The notes under the pieces: model-generated
Database searches by the model: none
What the model was told of the DNA's origin: nothing
What the model saw: only the letters and a program-made list of their open reading frames with translations
NCBI GenBank assembly: GCA_934436435.1
Contig: CAKSAN010000010.1
Location: 1 to 64,000 of the forward strand
Origin: an uncultured Acetatifactor sp.
GTDB taxonomy: Bacteria > Bacillota > Clostridia > Lachnospirales > Lachnospiraceae
Length of the DNA: 64,000 nt
Direction of reading: 5' to 3'
In this document: piece after piece, positions 1-7,943 of the stretch
How the letters are laid out: the number at the start of each line of letters is the position of its first letter
Position numbering within the stretch: position 1 is the first letter of the stretch
Translations under genes and position numbers: made by a program

Positions 1-46
1 AGCAATGTGTTCAGCTGACATTTACTAATCGGTCGAGGGCTTGACC
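1..46 (+). rRNA. 23S rRNA, 3' end only
   Basis: The window opens inside the last bases of a large-subunit rRNA. The string AGCTGACATTTACTAATCGG followed by TCGAGGGCTTGACC matches the conserved 3' end of Firmicute 23S rRNA. The exact 3' end is estimated. Only 96 bases separate it from the first tRNA, too few for a 5S gene, so 5S is not directly downstream in this operon. Confidence 0.85.
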
Positions 47-142
47 AAAGGTTTTGGATAGGAAAGAGGATGTAAGTCAGGGTATAAAGATTCAGGTTTC
101 AGTGTTCGGTTTTGAAGGTACAAATTATGTATCTTTAGGAAT

Positions 143-216
143 GGCCCAGTGGCTCAGTTGGTTAGAGCGTCGCCCTGTCACGGCGAAGGTCGTCGGTTCG
201 AGTCCGATCTGGGTCG
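143..216 (+). tRNA. tRNA-Asp (GTC)
   Basis: A full cloverleaf can be folded. The acceptor stem is GGCCCAG/CTGGGTC with discriminator G, the anticodon stem TCGCC/GGCGA, the loop CTGTCAC with anticodon GTC, and the T-loop TTCGAGT. CCA is not encoded. It is the first tRNA after the 23S gene. Confidence 0.97.
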
Positions 217-239
217 TTAGAGGATTATTTAATCCTTGT

Positions 240-312
240 GGGGTCTTAGCTCAGCTGGGAGAGCATCTGCCTTACAAGCAGAGGGTCATAGGTTCGAGCC
301 CTATAGGCCCCA
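240..312 (+). tRNA. tRNA-Val (TAC)
   Basis: The acceptor stem is GGGGTCT/AGGCCCC (one G-U pair), the anticodon stem TCTGC/GCAGA, and the loop CTTACAA with anticodon TAC. CCA is not encoded: the discriminator A is followed by TTT. Confidence 0.97.
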
Positions 313-341
313 TTTATTGTGAAAACGGTTTTGTGTAATAC

Positions 342-424
342 GCCGATGTGGCTCAATTCATGACGATTGAGGAGTGAAACGAGTCAAGCGTAGGCAGAGC
401 TGCTGATTACAAATCAGCTGTTAT
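342..424 (+). pseudogene. Defective partial copy of tRNA-Thr
   Basis: Bases 342-358 are identical to the first 17 bases of the intact tRNA-Thr that starts at 431. A 34-base insert follows (359-392). Then comes the GGCAGAGC of the D arm (393-400). Bases 401-419 are the exact reverse complement of the intact gene's anticodon arm (439-503 region). The copy stops at TTAT and has no T arm or 3' acceptor strand, so it cannot fold into a tRNA. It looks like a tandem duplication that then suffered an insertion and an inversion. Confidence 0.85.
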
Positions 425-430
425 GTATAC

Positions 431-503
431 GCCGATGTGGCTCAATTGGCAGAGCAGCTGATTTGTAATCAGCAGGTTATCGGTTCGAGTCCGATCATCG
501 GCT
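431..503 (+). tRNA. tRNA-Thr (TGT)
   Basis: The acceptor stem is GCCGATG/CATCGGC with discriminator T, the anticodon stem GCTGA/TCAGC, and the loop TTTGTAA with anticodon TGT. CCA is not encoded. A scrambled copy of its 5' half lies immediately upstream. Confidence 0.97.
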
Positions 504-524
504 TTATGGAATACAATTCCATAT

Positions 525-606
525 GGATGGATTCCCGAGTGGCCAAAGGGGACAGACTGTAAATCTGCTGCAATTTGCTTCGGTGGTTCGAATCCACCTC
601 CATCCA
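525..606 (+). tRNA. tRNA-Tyr (GTA)
   Basis: This 82-base class II tRNA has a long variable arm. The acceptor stem is GGATGGA/TCCATCC with discriminator A, and the loop CTGTAAA carries anticodon GTA. The first anticodon-stem pair is an A-C mismatch. CCA is not encoded. Confidence 0.95.
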
Positions 607-662
607 TTTTCTTCTTTAGGAATATTTTTGAAGAAGAAAACATATCCTATACAACATAATAT

Positions 663-736
663 CGCGGGGTGGAGCAGTCTGGAAGCTCGTCGGGCTCATA
701 ACCCGAAGGTCATAGGTTCAAATCCTGTCCCCGCTA
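663..736 (+). tRNA. Initiator tRNA-fMet (CAT)
   Basis: The acceptor strands are CGCGGGG and CCCCGCT, leaving position 1-72 (C-T) unpaired. The anticodon stem has three consecutive G-C pairs (CGGG/CCCG) around loop CTCATAA. Both are initiator hallmarks. The usual bacterial 1-72 mismatch is C-A; here it is C-U in the RNA. CCA is not encoded. Confidence 0.95.
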
Positions 737-739
737 CTA

Positions 740-763
740 AGATCTGAGTGAAAATTCAGATCT
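740..763. other. Hairpin between tRNA-fMet and tRNA-Phe
   Basis: AGATCTGA and TCAGATCT form an 8-bp inverted repeat around an 8-base loop. No T-run follows it, so it is more likely a processing or spacer stem in the tRNA precursor than a terminator. Confidence 0.45.
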
Positions 764-768
764 AAAAT

Positions 769-841
<73 letters not shown>

Positions 842-866
842 TTTGTAATATGCAAAAATAATTTAT

Positions 867-939
867 GGGATACTAGCTCAGTTGGTAGAGCACTTGACTT
901 TTAATCAAGTTGTCGGGGGTTCGAATCCCCCGTGTCTCA
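867..939 (+). tRNA. tRNA-Lys (TTT)
   Basis: The acceptor strands are GGGATAC and GTGTCTC with discriminator A. The anticodon stem CTTGA/TCAAG encloses loop CTTTTAA, anticodon TTT. CCA is not encoded. It is the last tRNA before the operon terminator. Confidence 0.97.
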
Positions 940-948
940 TTGTCAGAG

Positions 949-980
949 ATCAATATACAATTTGTATATTGATTTTTTTT
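949..980 (+). terminator. Terminator of the rRNA-tRNA operon
   Basis: ATCAATATACAA pairs with TTGTATATTGAT, and eight T residues follow directly. The position, ten bases after tRNA-Lys, fits the end of the stable-RNA transcript. Confidence 0.85.
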
Positions 981-1016
981 AATTAAAATAAATAAAGCAG
1001 AACCTATATCAGACCT

Positions 1017-1045
1017 TTGTCTGTGCAAGCATGATATGCTAAAAT
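1017..1045 (+). promoter_or_regulatory. Sigma-A-type promoter of azlCD
   Basis: TTGTCT at 1017-1022 and TAAAAT at 1040-1045 are separated by 17 bases. Transcription would start near 1052. That makes a GTG start at 1054 leaderless and favours the ATG at 1093 for azlC. Confidence 0.6.
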
Positions 1046-1092
1046 AATTCCTCGTGAACAAAGAAATTAACGAAAGAGATTTAAAATGCAGT

Positions 1093-1791
1093 ATGGAAAG
1101 TAAAATAAATGAATTACGCTACGCGATAGTACAGTCCATACCGGTAATGCTGGGATACCTTTTCCTGGGATTTGCCTTTGGCCTGATGCTGAATGATGCG
1201 GGATATGGCTTTTGGTGGGCTTTTTTAATCAGTTTGTTTGTGTATGCGGGAAGCATGCAGTTTGTGCTGGTCACACTGCTGACAGCGGGAGCAAGCCTGT
1301 GGTACACCCTGATAATGACACTGTTTGTCAATGGCAGACATATGTTTTATGGATTGTCCTTTGTAGAAAAATTCAAAAAAATGGGTGTGACATATCCCTA
1401 CATGATTTTTTCCCTTACGGACGAGACCTTTTCCCTATTATGTGATCTGAGGGTTCCGGAGGGAATGAGCGAGGAACGTGTCAGCTTTTATATTTCTCTG
1501 CTGGATCAATGCTATTGGATCCTGGGAAGCTGTGTGGGGGCACTGGTCGGAAGCGTATTGCCGATAGATACCACGGGAATTGATTTTTCCATGACGGCAT
1601 TATTTACGGTCATCGTAGTCAATCAGTGGATGGATACGAAAGAACACAAACCGGCGATCGTCGGAGGCATTGTAGGAGTTCTTTGCTTACTGGTGTTGGG
1701 GGCTGATGCATTTTTGCTGCCCGCATTGACGATTACGGCGATCATATTATTAGGAGTCAGAAAAAAATGTTACATTCCATCGAAATCATAG
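1093..1791 (+). CDS. azlC: AzlC-family branched-chain amino acid exporter, large subunit
   Basis: The protein of about 232 residues is very hydrophobic with several membrane segments. It shows AzlC-family signatures: GYLFLGFAFGLML near the N-terminus, the YAGSMQF stretch and the NGRHMFYGLSF stretch. AzlC and AzlD together form an exporter of branched-chain amino acids known from azaleucine resistance. I chose ATG 1093, with GAAAGAGA upstream; a GTG at 1054 is in frame but sits at the predicted transcription start. The gene overlaps azlD by 25 bases, suggesting translational coupling. The substrate in this organism is inferred from the family only. Confidence 0.92.
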   Translation: MESKINELRYAIVQSIPVMLGYLFLGFAFGLMLNDAGYGFWWAFLISLFVYAGSMQFVLVTLLTAGASLWYTLIMTLFVNGRHMFYGLSFVEKFKKMGVTYPYMIFSLTDETFSLLCDLRVPEGMSEERVSFYISLLDQCYWILGSCVGALVGSVLPIDTTGIDFSMTALFTVIVVNQWMDTKEHKPAIVGGIVGVLCLLVLGADAFLLPALTITAIILLGVRKKCYIPSKS

Positions 1792-2087
1792 CAGTTGCAG
1801 CCATTGTTACTTTATTTATACGGGCAATTCCCTTCGTGGCGTTTGGAGGGAAAAGAGAGGTGCCGGCGACGGTAACTTATCTGGGAAAAGTGTTACCACC
1901 GGCGATCATGGTTATTCTCGTCATCTATTGCGTGAAAAGCATTGATTTATTTACAGGAAGTCATGGAATACCGGAACTATTATCCATTGCTGTAGTAGCG
2001 GGGCTCCATGTGTGGAAGAAAAATACGCTGCTCAGTATAGCGGTAGGGACTGTACTCTATATGGTATTAGTGCAAGTAGTATTCTAA
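1767..2087 (+). CDS. azlD: AzlD-family branched-chain amino acid exporter, small subunit
   Basis: This 106-residue membrane protein begins inside the end of azlC in a different frame. It has the usual AzlD length and layout: an N-terminal helix with the TLFIRAIPF motif, which resembles other AzlD proteins, and three or four hydrophobic stretches in all. It is the small partner of AzlC in a two-gene operon that ends at a strong terminator one base after the stop codon. Confidence 0.9.
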   Translation: MLHSIEIIAVAAIVTLFIRAIPFVAFGGKREVPATVTYLGKVLPPAIMVILVIYCVKSIDLFTGSHGIPELLSIAVVAGLHVWKKNTLLSIAVGTVLYMVLVQVVF

Positions 2088-2133
2088 AACAGTGTGAAAA
2101 GGCTTTTTTTCAGCCTTTTCACACTGTTTTTTT
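2088..2133 (+). terminator. Terminator of azlCD
   Basis: A perfect 17-bp stem (2088-2104 with 2112-2128) surrounds a T-rich loop and runs into a T tract. It starts immediately after the azlD stop codon. Confidence 0.93.
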
Positions 2134-2194
2134 ATGAAATTAAATGCTATAATGAGCGCAGCAGAAATATGATGAGGGAGAAACAGAAGATAAT

Positions 2195-3712
2195 ATGGAA
2201 AACGATAAGAAAGAAATCAAAGAGGAAATCTCAGAAAAGGAGACAAATGCGAAGGAAACCGAAGCAAAGGAAGTGACCGGGCAAAGTACAGATGAGACCC
2301 CAAAGCCTAAGAAAAAAAGCAGGAAATGGATAGCGATCTTGGCAGCATTGGTTGCGGTGATCCTGTTGGCTTATGGCGGTGTGGCAATTTATTATCAGTC
2401 TCATTTTTTGAATAATACTTTTATCAACAACAGTAATTGCAGCAATCTGACAGCGGCGCAGGTGGCAGCAATCATGGATCAGCAATCACAGACATACAGT
2501 CTTCAGGTTCTGGGAAGAGACGAGGACGGTGTTCAGGAGGAGATTGGCACCATTACAGCACCGGAGATCGGGCTGCACTGGGTGGATACTCAGAGTGTGG
2601 CACAGGAACTTCTGAACAGACAGAATGAAGTTCTGTGGATCCAGATGTTTTGGAGTACTGAAAATCATGATGTGATCCAGGGGGTATCCTATGATGAAGA
2701 TAAGCTGCAGCAGTGTCTGGCACAGATGCCGGCATTACAGAAGAAAAATATGATTGAGCCGGAAGATGCGTATATCAGTGAGTATTCCGAGGAGACCAAA
2801 AGTTATGAGATCATTCCGGAGACCAGGGGCACCGGGTTGAACATGAATCTGGTAGAGGATGTGGTATCTACGGCCATCATGCTTGGGGAGAATACCGTCG
2901 ATCTGGAGGAACAGGGCTGTTACGATACCGCAAAAGTAACGGCGGAGGATGCAGCACTGGTAAAGGCTTGCGATACCATGAATCAATGGGTCAGTGCGCA
3001 GATCACTTATGACTGGAACGGTAATAAGGTGATCGTGGACGGAGACACCATTCACGAATGGATCCAGCCGGATAACAAGGATCCACAGTTGGATGAGGAG
3101 GCCATTGCGGAATTCGTGGGAGAACAGGCCAAGGAATACGATACCTATGGCAAGAAGAGAAAATTTACCACAGTTCAGGGAATCGAACTTACGTTACCCA
3201 GCGGAGCATACGGTTGGAAGACCGACCGTGAGGAGGAGACCAAGGAACTGACAGCTTCCGTGAAAAAAGGAGAAACGATCGACAAAGAGCCGGTATACAG
3301 CAGTAAGGGAGCACAAAAAGGAAGTAATGATATCGGCAATTCTTATGTGGAGATCGATCTGACAAATCAGCATCTGTATCTGTTCCAGAAGGGAAATATT
3401 GTACTGGAGACAGATTTTGTATCCGGCAATATGAGCAAACCCGGCTGTGTAACACCGCCCGGCGTATTTGGAATTACATATAAGACAAAGAATGCTGTGT
3501 TGCGAGGAGCAGATTACGAGACTCCGGTAAATTACTGGATGCCTTTTAACGGAAATGTCGGAATGCACGATGCCACCTGGAGAAGCAGCTTCGGCGGTAC
3601 AATCTATCTGACATCGGGATCTCATGGATGTGTCAACCTGCCACTGGATATGGCGGCGGCAATTTATGAATATATGTCTACCGGATTCCCGATAGTATGT
3701 TACTATTATTGA
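2195..3712 (+). CDS. Membrane-anchored L,D-transpeptidase (YkuD domain) with VanW-type binding region
   Basis: The protein has 505 residues. A charged Glu/Lys-rich cytoplasmic segment (about 1-43) leads into a single membrane helix (about 44-66), then a long extracellular region resembling the peptidoglycan-binding part of VanW-type proteins. A C-terminal YkuD domain (about 380-505) follows. The catalytic signature is visible: HDATWR near residue 458 and SHGCVNLP with the nucleophilic Cys near 479. Such enzymes make 3-3 cross-links in peptidoglycan, outside the membrane. GAGGGAGAAACAGAAG lies upstream of the ATG, and TATAAT at 2148 may be its -10. It stands alone between azlCD and the next operon. 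Confidence 0.92.
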   Translation: MENDKKEIKEEISEKETNAKETEAKEVTGQSTDETPKPKKKSRKWIAILAALVAVILLAYGGVAIYYQSHFLNNTFINNSNCSNLTAAQVAAIMDQQSQTYSLQVLGRDEDGVQEEIGTITAPEIGLHWVDTQSVAQELLNRQNEVLWIQMFWSTENHDVIQGVSYDEDKLQQCLAQMPALQKKNMIEPEDAYISEYSEETKSYEIIPETRGTGLNMNLVEDVVSTAIMLGENTVDLEEQGCYDTAKVTAEDAALVKACDTMNQWVSAQITYDWNGNKVIVDGDTIHEWIQPDNKDPQLDEEAIAEFVGEQAKEYDTYGKKRKFTTVQGIELTLPSGAYGWKTDREEETKELTASVKKGETIDKEPVYSSKGAQKGSNDIGNSYVEIDLTNQHLYLFQKGNIVLETDFVSGNMSKPGCVTPPGVFGITYKTKNAVLRGADYETPVNYWMPFNGNVGMHDATWRSSFGGTIYLTSGSHGCVNLPLDMAAAIYEYMSTGFPIVCYYY

Positions 3713-3742
3713 TGAAGGGATATGGAGAAGGAAGGCGGTTCT

Positions 3743-4309
3743 ATGAAACAGCGTTCGGCAAAAAGAGTGCAAAAGTGGAAAGAAAGGTTTGAAAGAGAAC
3801 GACAATTAAGACAGGAAATCCGGGCGGCAGCGCCGGATATACTGCGCTCTAAGAACTTCAGATCTACGAGATCGCATGTACAGCATGGCAATATGACGGT
3901 CAACGATCACTGCATGAATGTAGCCAAATACAGCCTTGCCATCAGCGAAAAGCTGCATATTCCCTGTGAAAAGACAGATCTGATCCGCGGGGCATTATTG
4001 CATGACTATTTTCTGTACGACTGGCATTCGCCGGATCACATCAGCCCCCATAAGCTGCATGGCTTTTATCATCCGGGAAGAGCGCTGAACAATGCACAGA
4101 AGGAATATCGTCTGACTCCCAGAGAGAAAGATATTATCAAGAAACATATGTGGCCATTAACAATTTCCGCAGTTCCCATGTGCAGGGAGGCCTGGATCGT
4201 CACCATGGCAGACAAATGGTGCTCTCTCATGGAGACTTTTCATGTGCACAAGGGGCATGGAGCCCTGATCGAGAAGCTTCGGGAGGCCAGAGAGGAACAG
4301 GAAAAATAA
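3743..4309 (+). CDS. HD-domain protein, probable phosphohydrolase
   Basis: The protein of about 188 residues has a basic N-terminus and an HD-type metal site. A histidine in NDHCMN, the HD pair in ALLHDYFLYDWH, a histidine in FYHPGRAL and an Asp in MADKWC are in the expected order. HD proteins hydrolyse phosphoesters, often of nucleotides; the substrate is unknown. I chose ATG 3743 because AAGGAAGG lies seven bases upstream, whereas the in-frame ATG at 3722 has its purine run almost touching the codon. The next gene starts 29 bases downstream, suggesting one operon. Confidence 0.8.
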   Translation: MKQRSAKRVQKWKERFERERQLRQEIRAAAPDILRSKNFRSTRSHVQHGNMTVNDHCMNVAKYSLAISEKLHIPCEKTDLIRGALLHDYFLYDWHSPDHISPHKLHGFYHPGRALNNAQKEYRLTPREKDIIKKHMWPLTISAVPMCREAWIVTMADKWCSLMETFHVHKGHGALIEKLREAREEQEK

Positions 4310-4338
4310 AAGAAAGCCCAAAGCAGGAGAACAACAAA

Positions 4339-5769
4339 GTGGGAGAACTGTACCGGAGATTAAATAGCTATAGCAAGACGGATTATTATCCCTATCACAT
4401 GCCGGGACATAAGAGACAGCTACACGGGGAATTACCGCAGGAGGTCATGGATATCGATATTACAGAGATCGATGGATTCGATAATCTCCATGCACCGGAG
4501 GAGATTTTCCGGAGATTACAGGATGAGGCGGCGCGGTTGTACGGCGCGGAGGAAAGCTTCTATCTGATCAACGGAAGTACCTGTGGGATCCTGGCGGCCA
4601 TCAGCGCAGCGGTTCCCAGGGGCGGACGGATTCTTATGACCAGAGGCGCCCACAAATCCGCATATCATGCGGCATATCTCAGAAATTTAACAGTTTCTTA
4701 TCTGTATCCGGAAATGATGGAGGAGTATGATATTTATGATGCGGTAACTCCGGAGCAGATTGCAGAGGCGTTGGGACACGGATCTGTTCCGGATGCGGTA
4801 TTTCTGGTGTCGCCGACCTATGAAGGCAGGATCGCGGATATAGAAAAAATCGCTAAGATCGTACATAGCAGGGGAATCCCTCTCATTGTCGACGAGGCCC
4901 ACGGTGCGCATCTGGGCTTAGCGGAAGGAATTGCCAGAAACAGTTGCCAGTGCGGCGCGGATCTGGTCATTCATAGTGTCCATAAGACCTTACCGGCTCT
5001 GACACAAAGTGCATTGCTTCATGTAAACGGTGACCGGATCGACAGGGAGCGTCTGCGCAGATTTTTGCATATTTATCAGTCCAGCAGCCCATCCTATGTA
5101 TTAATGGCAGGAATTGACAATGCTCTGCAACAGGTAAAAGAGCAGGGAGATTATCTATTTGCACAGCTGCAGGTAAACTACCTGAGAATGCTGACAGAAC
5201 TGTCAGAATGTAAGTGTCTCCACTTTTTGCCTCTGGATGACAGACAAGATATCGGAAAACTTGTGATACTATCCGCAAAGGCAGGTTTGTCAGGACAGCA
5301 GATTTATGATATTCTATTAGAGAAGTATCATTTACAGTTGGAGATGGCGGCAGAGGATCATTGCCTTGCTATGTTTACCATAGGAGACAGCGAGGAAGCA
5401 TACAAAAGGATGACAAAAGCACTGCTTGCTATCGACCGTGATATTGCCGAAGGAAAATGGCAGAGGAAGCAGGAACCGGACGGCAGAGAAACCGGGGAAG
5501 CATCTCTCTATCAAATGAGGCCCGGGGTACGGTTATCTCTTGCAGATGCATGGGATGCCGAAAAAGAGGAAATTCCCCTACGGCAGGCGGCAGGAAGGAT
5601 CGCCGGTGATTTTGTGAACCTGTATCCCCCCGGAATCCCCATCCTGGTACCGGGAGAGCAGGTGGAAGAGATCCATTGCCGAAGGCTCGCGGAGTATTCC
5701 GCAGAAGGCCTGAATGTGCAGGGAGTCACTGGAAAAGAAGAATATCGCATTACCGTAATAAAAGAATAA
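4339..5769 (+). CDS. Orn/Lys/Arg decarboxylase-family PLP enzyme (YaaO/SpeA type)
   Basis: The protein of 476 residues belongs to the fold-I PLP decarboxylases. YHMPGHKR near the N-terminus, DEAHGAH near residue 185 and SVHKTLPALTQS with the Schiff-base Lys near 216 are all present, followed by a C-terminal Orn/Lys/Arg decarboxylase domain ending in the PPGIP motif. It would decarboxylate a basic amino acid to a polyamine precursor; which one cannot be read from sequence. The start is GTG 4339, with AGGAGA nine bases upstream; the open frame continues further 5' but there overlaps the HD gene. In Bacillus subtilis yaaO also lies upstream of yaaR-holB, matching this neighbourhood. Confidence 0.9.
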   Translation: MGELYRRLNSYSKTDYYPYHMPGHKRQLHGELPQEVMDIDITEIDGFDNLHAPEEIFRRLQDEAARLYGAEESFYLINGSTCGILAAISAAVPRGGRILMTRGAHKSAYHAAYLRNLTVSYLYPEMMEEYDIYDAVTPEQIAEALGHGSVPDAVFLVSPTYEGRIADIEKIAKIVHSRGIPLIVDEAHGAHLGLAEGIARNSCQCGADLVIHSVHKTLPALTQSALLHVNGDRIDRERLRRFLHIYQSSSPSYVLMAGIDNALQQVKEQGDYLFAQLQVNYLRMLTELSECKCLHFLPLDDRQDIGKLVILSAKAGLSGQQIYDILLEKYHLQLEMAAEDHCLAMFTIGDSEEAYKRMTKALLAIDRDIAEGKWQRKQEPDGRETGEASLYQMRPGVRLSLADAWDAEKEEIPLRQAAGRIAGDFVNLYPPGIPILVPGEQVEEIHCRRLAEYSAEGLNVQGVTGKEEYRITVIKE

Positions 5770-5798
5770 ATAATAGGAGCAGAAAGGATTTAGCTTGT

Positions 5799-7220
5799 AT
5801 GAGAAAAACCAAAATTATTTGCACCATCGGTCCGGCCAGTGAGAGTGAGGAGAAATTAAAGGAGTTAATGCTTGCGGGTATGAACGTGGCACGTTTTAAT
5901 TTTTCCCACGGAAGTCACAAGGAGCAGTTGGCAAAATACAACAGAGTGTTGAAGGTGCGGAAAGAACTGGGACTGCCGGTTGCAACCCTGTTGGACACCA
6001 AGGGACCTGAGATTCGTCTGCGTGATTTTGAAGGGGGTAAGGTAGAACTGGTCTCCGGACAGCAGTTTATTCTGACGACGGAAGAAATCATGGGAACCGC
6101 CCAGAGAGCTACCATTTCCTATAAGAATCTGAAAAATGATATCAAAGTCGGCACGACGATCCTGATTGATGATGGTCTGATCGAGATGACCGTAGAAGAG
6201 ATCAAGGGAGATGACATTGTTTGCAGAGTCGTGAACGGCGGCTTTGTATCTAACCATAAAGGTGTCAATGTGCCGGGAGCGATTCTGTCCATGCCTTACA
6301 TCAGTGAGGTAGATATGGCAGATATTATTTTCGGTGTGGAGCACGGATTTGATTTTATCGCGGCTTCTTTTGTCAGAACCAGAGAAGACATCCAGGAAGT
6401 GCGTAAGATCGTAGAGGACAGAGGCAGCAAGATTAAGATCATTGCCAAGATCGAAAATATGCAGGGTATCCAGAATCTGGAAGAAATTATCACCGCAGCG
6501 GATGGTATCATGGTAGCCCGTGGTGATATGGGTGTTGAAATTCCTCTGGAAGAAGTGCCTATTTTGCAGAAGAAGATGATCAAGATGGCGGTAGCACAGG
6601 GAAAACACGTTATTACCGCAACCCAGATGCTGGAATCCATGATCAAGAATCCCCGCCCTACCAGAGCGGAAGCAACGGATATTGCCAATGCAATTTATGA
6701 CGGCACCACGGCCATCATGCTGTCCGGGGAGAGTGCGGCCGGTCTGTACCCCGTGGAGGCAGTAAAGACTATGTCCCGCATCGCAGAGAGAGCAGAGCAG
6801 GATATTGATTATCGCGGAAGAATGCAGAAAGCGAAAGAAGACAGACAGGAGACTCCCGATATTACCACGGCAATTTCTTATGCGACATGCAGCGTGGCAT
6901 CTGACCTGAGGGCAGAAGCCATCATCACCGTTACGATGTCCGGATTTACTGCGAATATGATCGCACGTTATAAGCCCGGATGCCAGATCATCGGCTGTAC
7001 CCTGGATGAAAAGGTATACCGCCAGTTGAACCTGCTGTGGGGCGTCAATCCCGTGATGATTCAGAAGGAGCGGACCACAGACGCTTTGTTTGAGGAAGCA
7101 GTCTTTAAAGCAAAGCAGGCAGGCCTGGTGAAAACAGGTGACACGGTTGTCATTACTGCAGGAGTTCCTCTGGGCGTGGTAGGTAAGACCGACATGATCC
7201 ATGTCGTGGAAGTAGAATAA
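5799..7220 (+). CDS. pyk: Pyruvate kinase
   Basis: This 473-residue protein is a short pyruvate kinase without the extra C-terminal PEP-utiliser domain of Bacillus enzymes. It opens with RKTKIICTIGPAS and contains NFSHGSH, LDTKGPEIR, KIENMQG, the active-site loop MVARGDMGVE and ATQMLESM. It converts PEP and ADP to pyruvate and ATP in glycolysis. The start follows from the conserved N-terminus. The gene lies 29 bases after the decarboxylase, which is unusual company for pyk and probably places it in the same transcript. A 445-codon antisense frame opposite it is a shadow. Confidence 0.97.
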   Translation: MRKTKIICTIGPASESEEKLKELMLAGMNVARFNFSHGSHKEQLAKYNRVLKVRKELGLPVATLLDTKGPEIRLRDFEGGKVELVSGQQFILTTEEIMGTAQRATISYKNLKNDIKVGTTILIDDGLIEMTVEEIKGDDIVCRVVNGGFVSNHKGVNVPGAILSMPYISEVDMADIIFGVEHGFDFIAASFVRTREDIQEVRKIVEDRGSKIKIIAKIENMQGIQNLEEIITAADGIMVARGDMGVEIPLEEVPILQKKMIKMAVAQGKHVITATQMLESMIKNPRPTRAEATDIANAIYDGTTAIMLSGESAAGLYPVEAVKTMSRIAERAEQDIDYRGRMQKAKEDRQETPDITTAISYATCSVASDLRAEAIITVTMSGFTANMIARYKPGCQIIGCTLDEKVYRQLNLLWGVNPVMIQKERTTDALFEEAVFKAKQAGLVKTGDTVVITAGVPLGVVGKTDMIHVVEVE

Positions 7221-7282
7221 AAACGTACTGTACGGGCATGAGGATGTGCCGGAAACAGCAGCGGGAAAACGAGAACGCAGAT

Positions 7283-7882
7283 ATGGGAAAGATCGTATAT
7301 CTCATGGGGAAAAGTTCCTCGGGGAAAGATACTATTTTTAAAGAACTTATGAAAGAGGGCACGATGGATCTTCGGACTATCGTGCCTTATACGACAAGAC
7401 CGATCCGGGACGGGGAAAAGAACGGGGTGGAATATTTCTTCACCGATGAAGCCGGTTTTCGGGCTCTGAAAGATCAGGGGAAAATCATTGAGGACAGAGC
7501 CTATGACACAGTCTACGGAATCTGGCGGTATTTTACGGCGGATGACGGACAGATCGAGCTGACAGGCCGGAACTATCTCATGATCGGGACCTTGGAAGCC
7601 TACGGGAAAATGACTGCTTATTTCGGCGCAGAGGCCATTTTGCCGGTCTATATCGAACTGGATGACGGTGTGCGCCTGCAGCGGGCACTGGACAGAGAAC
7701 TCCGGCAGGAAAAGCCGAAGTATGAGGAGATGTGCCGGAGATTTCTGGCGGACAGCGCAGATTTTTCCGAGGAGAAGCTGGCGGCAGCGGGGATCCGGGA
7801 ACGATTTGAAAATACAGATCTGACGAAATGTCTGAAAGATATTGCAAAGTACTTAAAAGAAGCAGGAATTCAGCCGAAATAG
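7283..7882 (+). CDS. Guanylate kinase-like P-loop protein
   Basis: The protein of about 199 residues opens with a P-loop, GKSSSGKDT, and continues with the guanylate-kinase-like run YTTRPIRDGEKNGVEYFF. GMP-kinase features (TTRxxRxGExxGxxYxF) are therefore kept, but the C-terminal half, with a long Arg-rich segment, is less typical, so a specialised role is possible beside a canonical Gmk elsewhere. In Bacillus the corresponding position in the yaaO-holB cluster is held by thymidylate kinase. The start at ATG 7283 is set by the conserved MGKIVYLMG; an in-frame ATG lies at 7238. Confidence 0.8.
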   Translation: MGKIVYLMGKSSSGKDTIFKELMKEGTMDLRTIVPYTTRPIRDGEKNGVEYFFTDEAGFRALKDQGKIIEDRAYDTVYGIWRYFTADDGQIELTGRNYLMIGTLEAYGKMTAYFGAEAILPVYIELDDGVRLQRALDRELRQEKPKYEEMCRRFLADSADFSEEKLAAAGIRERFENTDLTKCLKDIAKYLKEAGIQPK

Positions 7883-7943
7883 TGATAACAGGGATAAAAG
7901 CGCAGGGCACTTTGCCGAAAATTAAGAGAAAAGAGGTGGGCGT

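Noticed and set aside
47..142. 5S rRNA between the 23S end and tRNA-Asp
   Set aside because: The spacer is shorter than a 5S gene and has none of its conserved elements.
54..747. Short reading frames across the tRNA genes on both strands
   Set aside because: They run through intact tRNA cloverleafs and have no ribosome sites or protein-like composition.
4150..4338. Longer start for the decarboxylase, overlapping the HD-domain gene
   Set aside because: The extra 63 residues do not resemble the family, overlap a conserved gene, and a good ribosome site precedes GTG 4339.
5865..7202. 445-codon open frame on the minus strand opposite pyruvate kinase
   Set aside because: It is exactly antisense to a well-conserved gene, Cys/His-rich in the way of shadow frames, and has no promoter or ribosome site.
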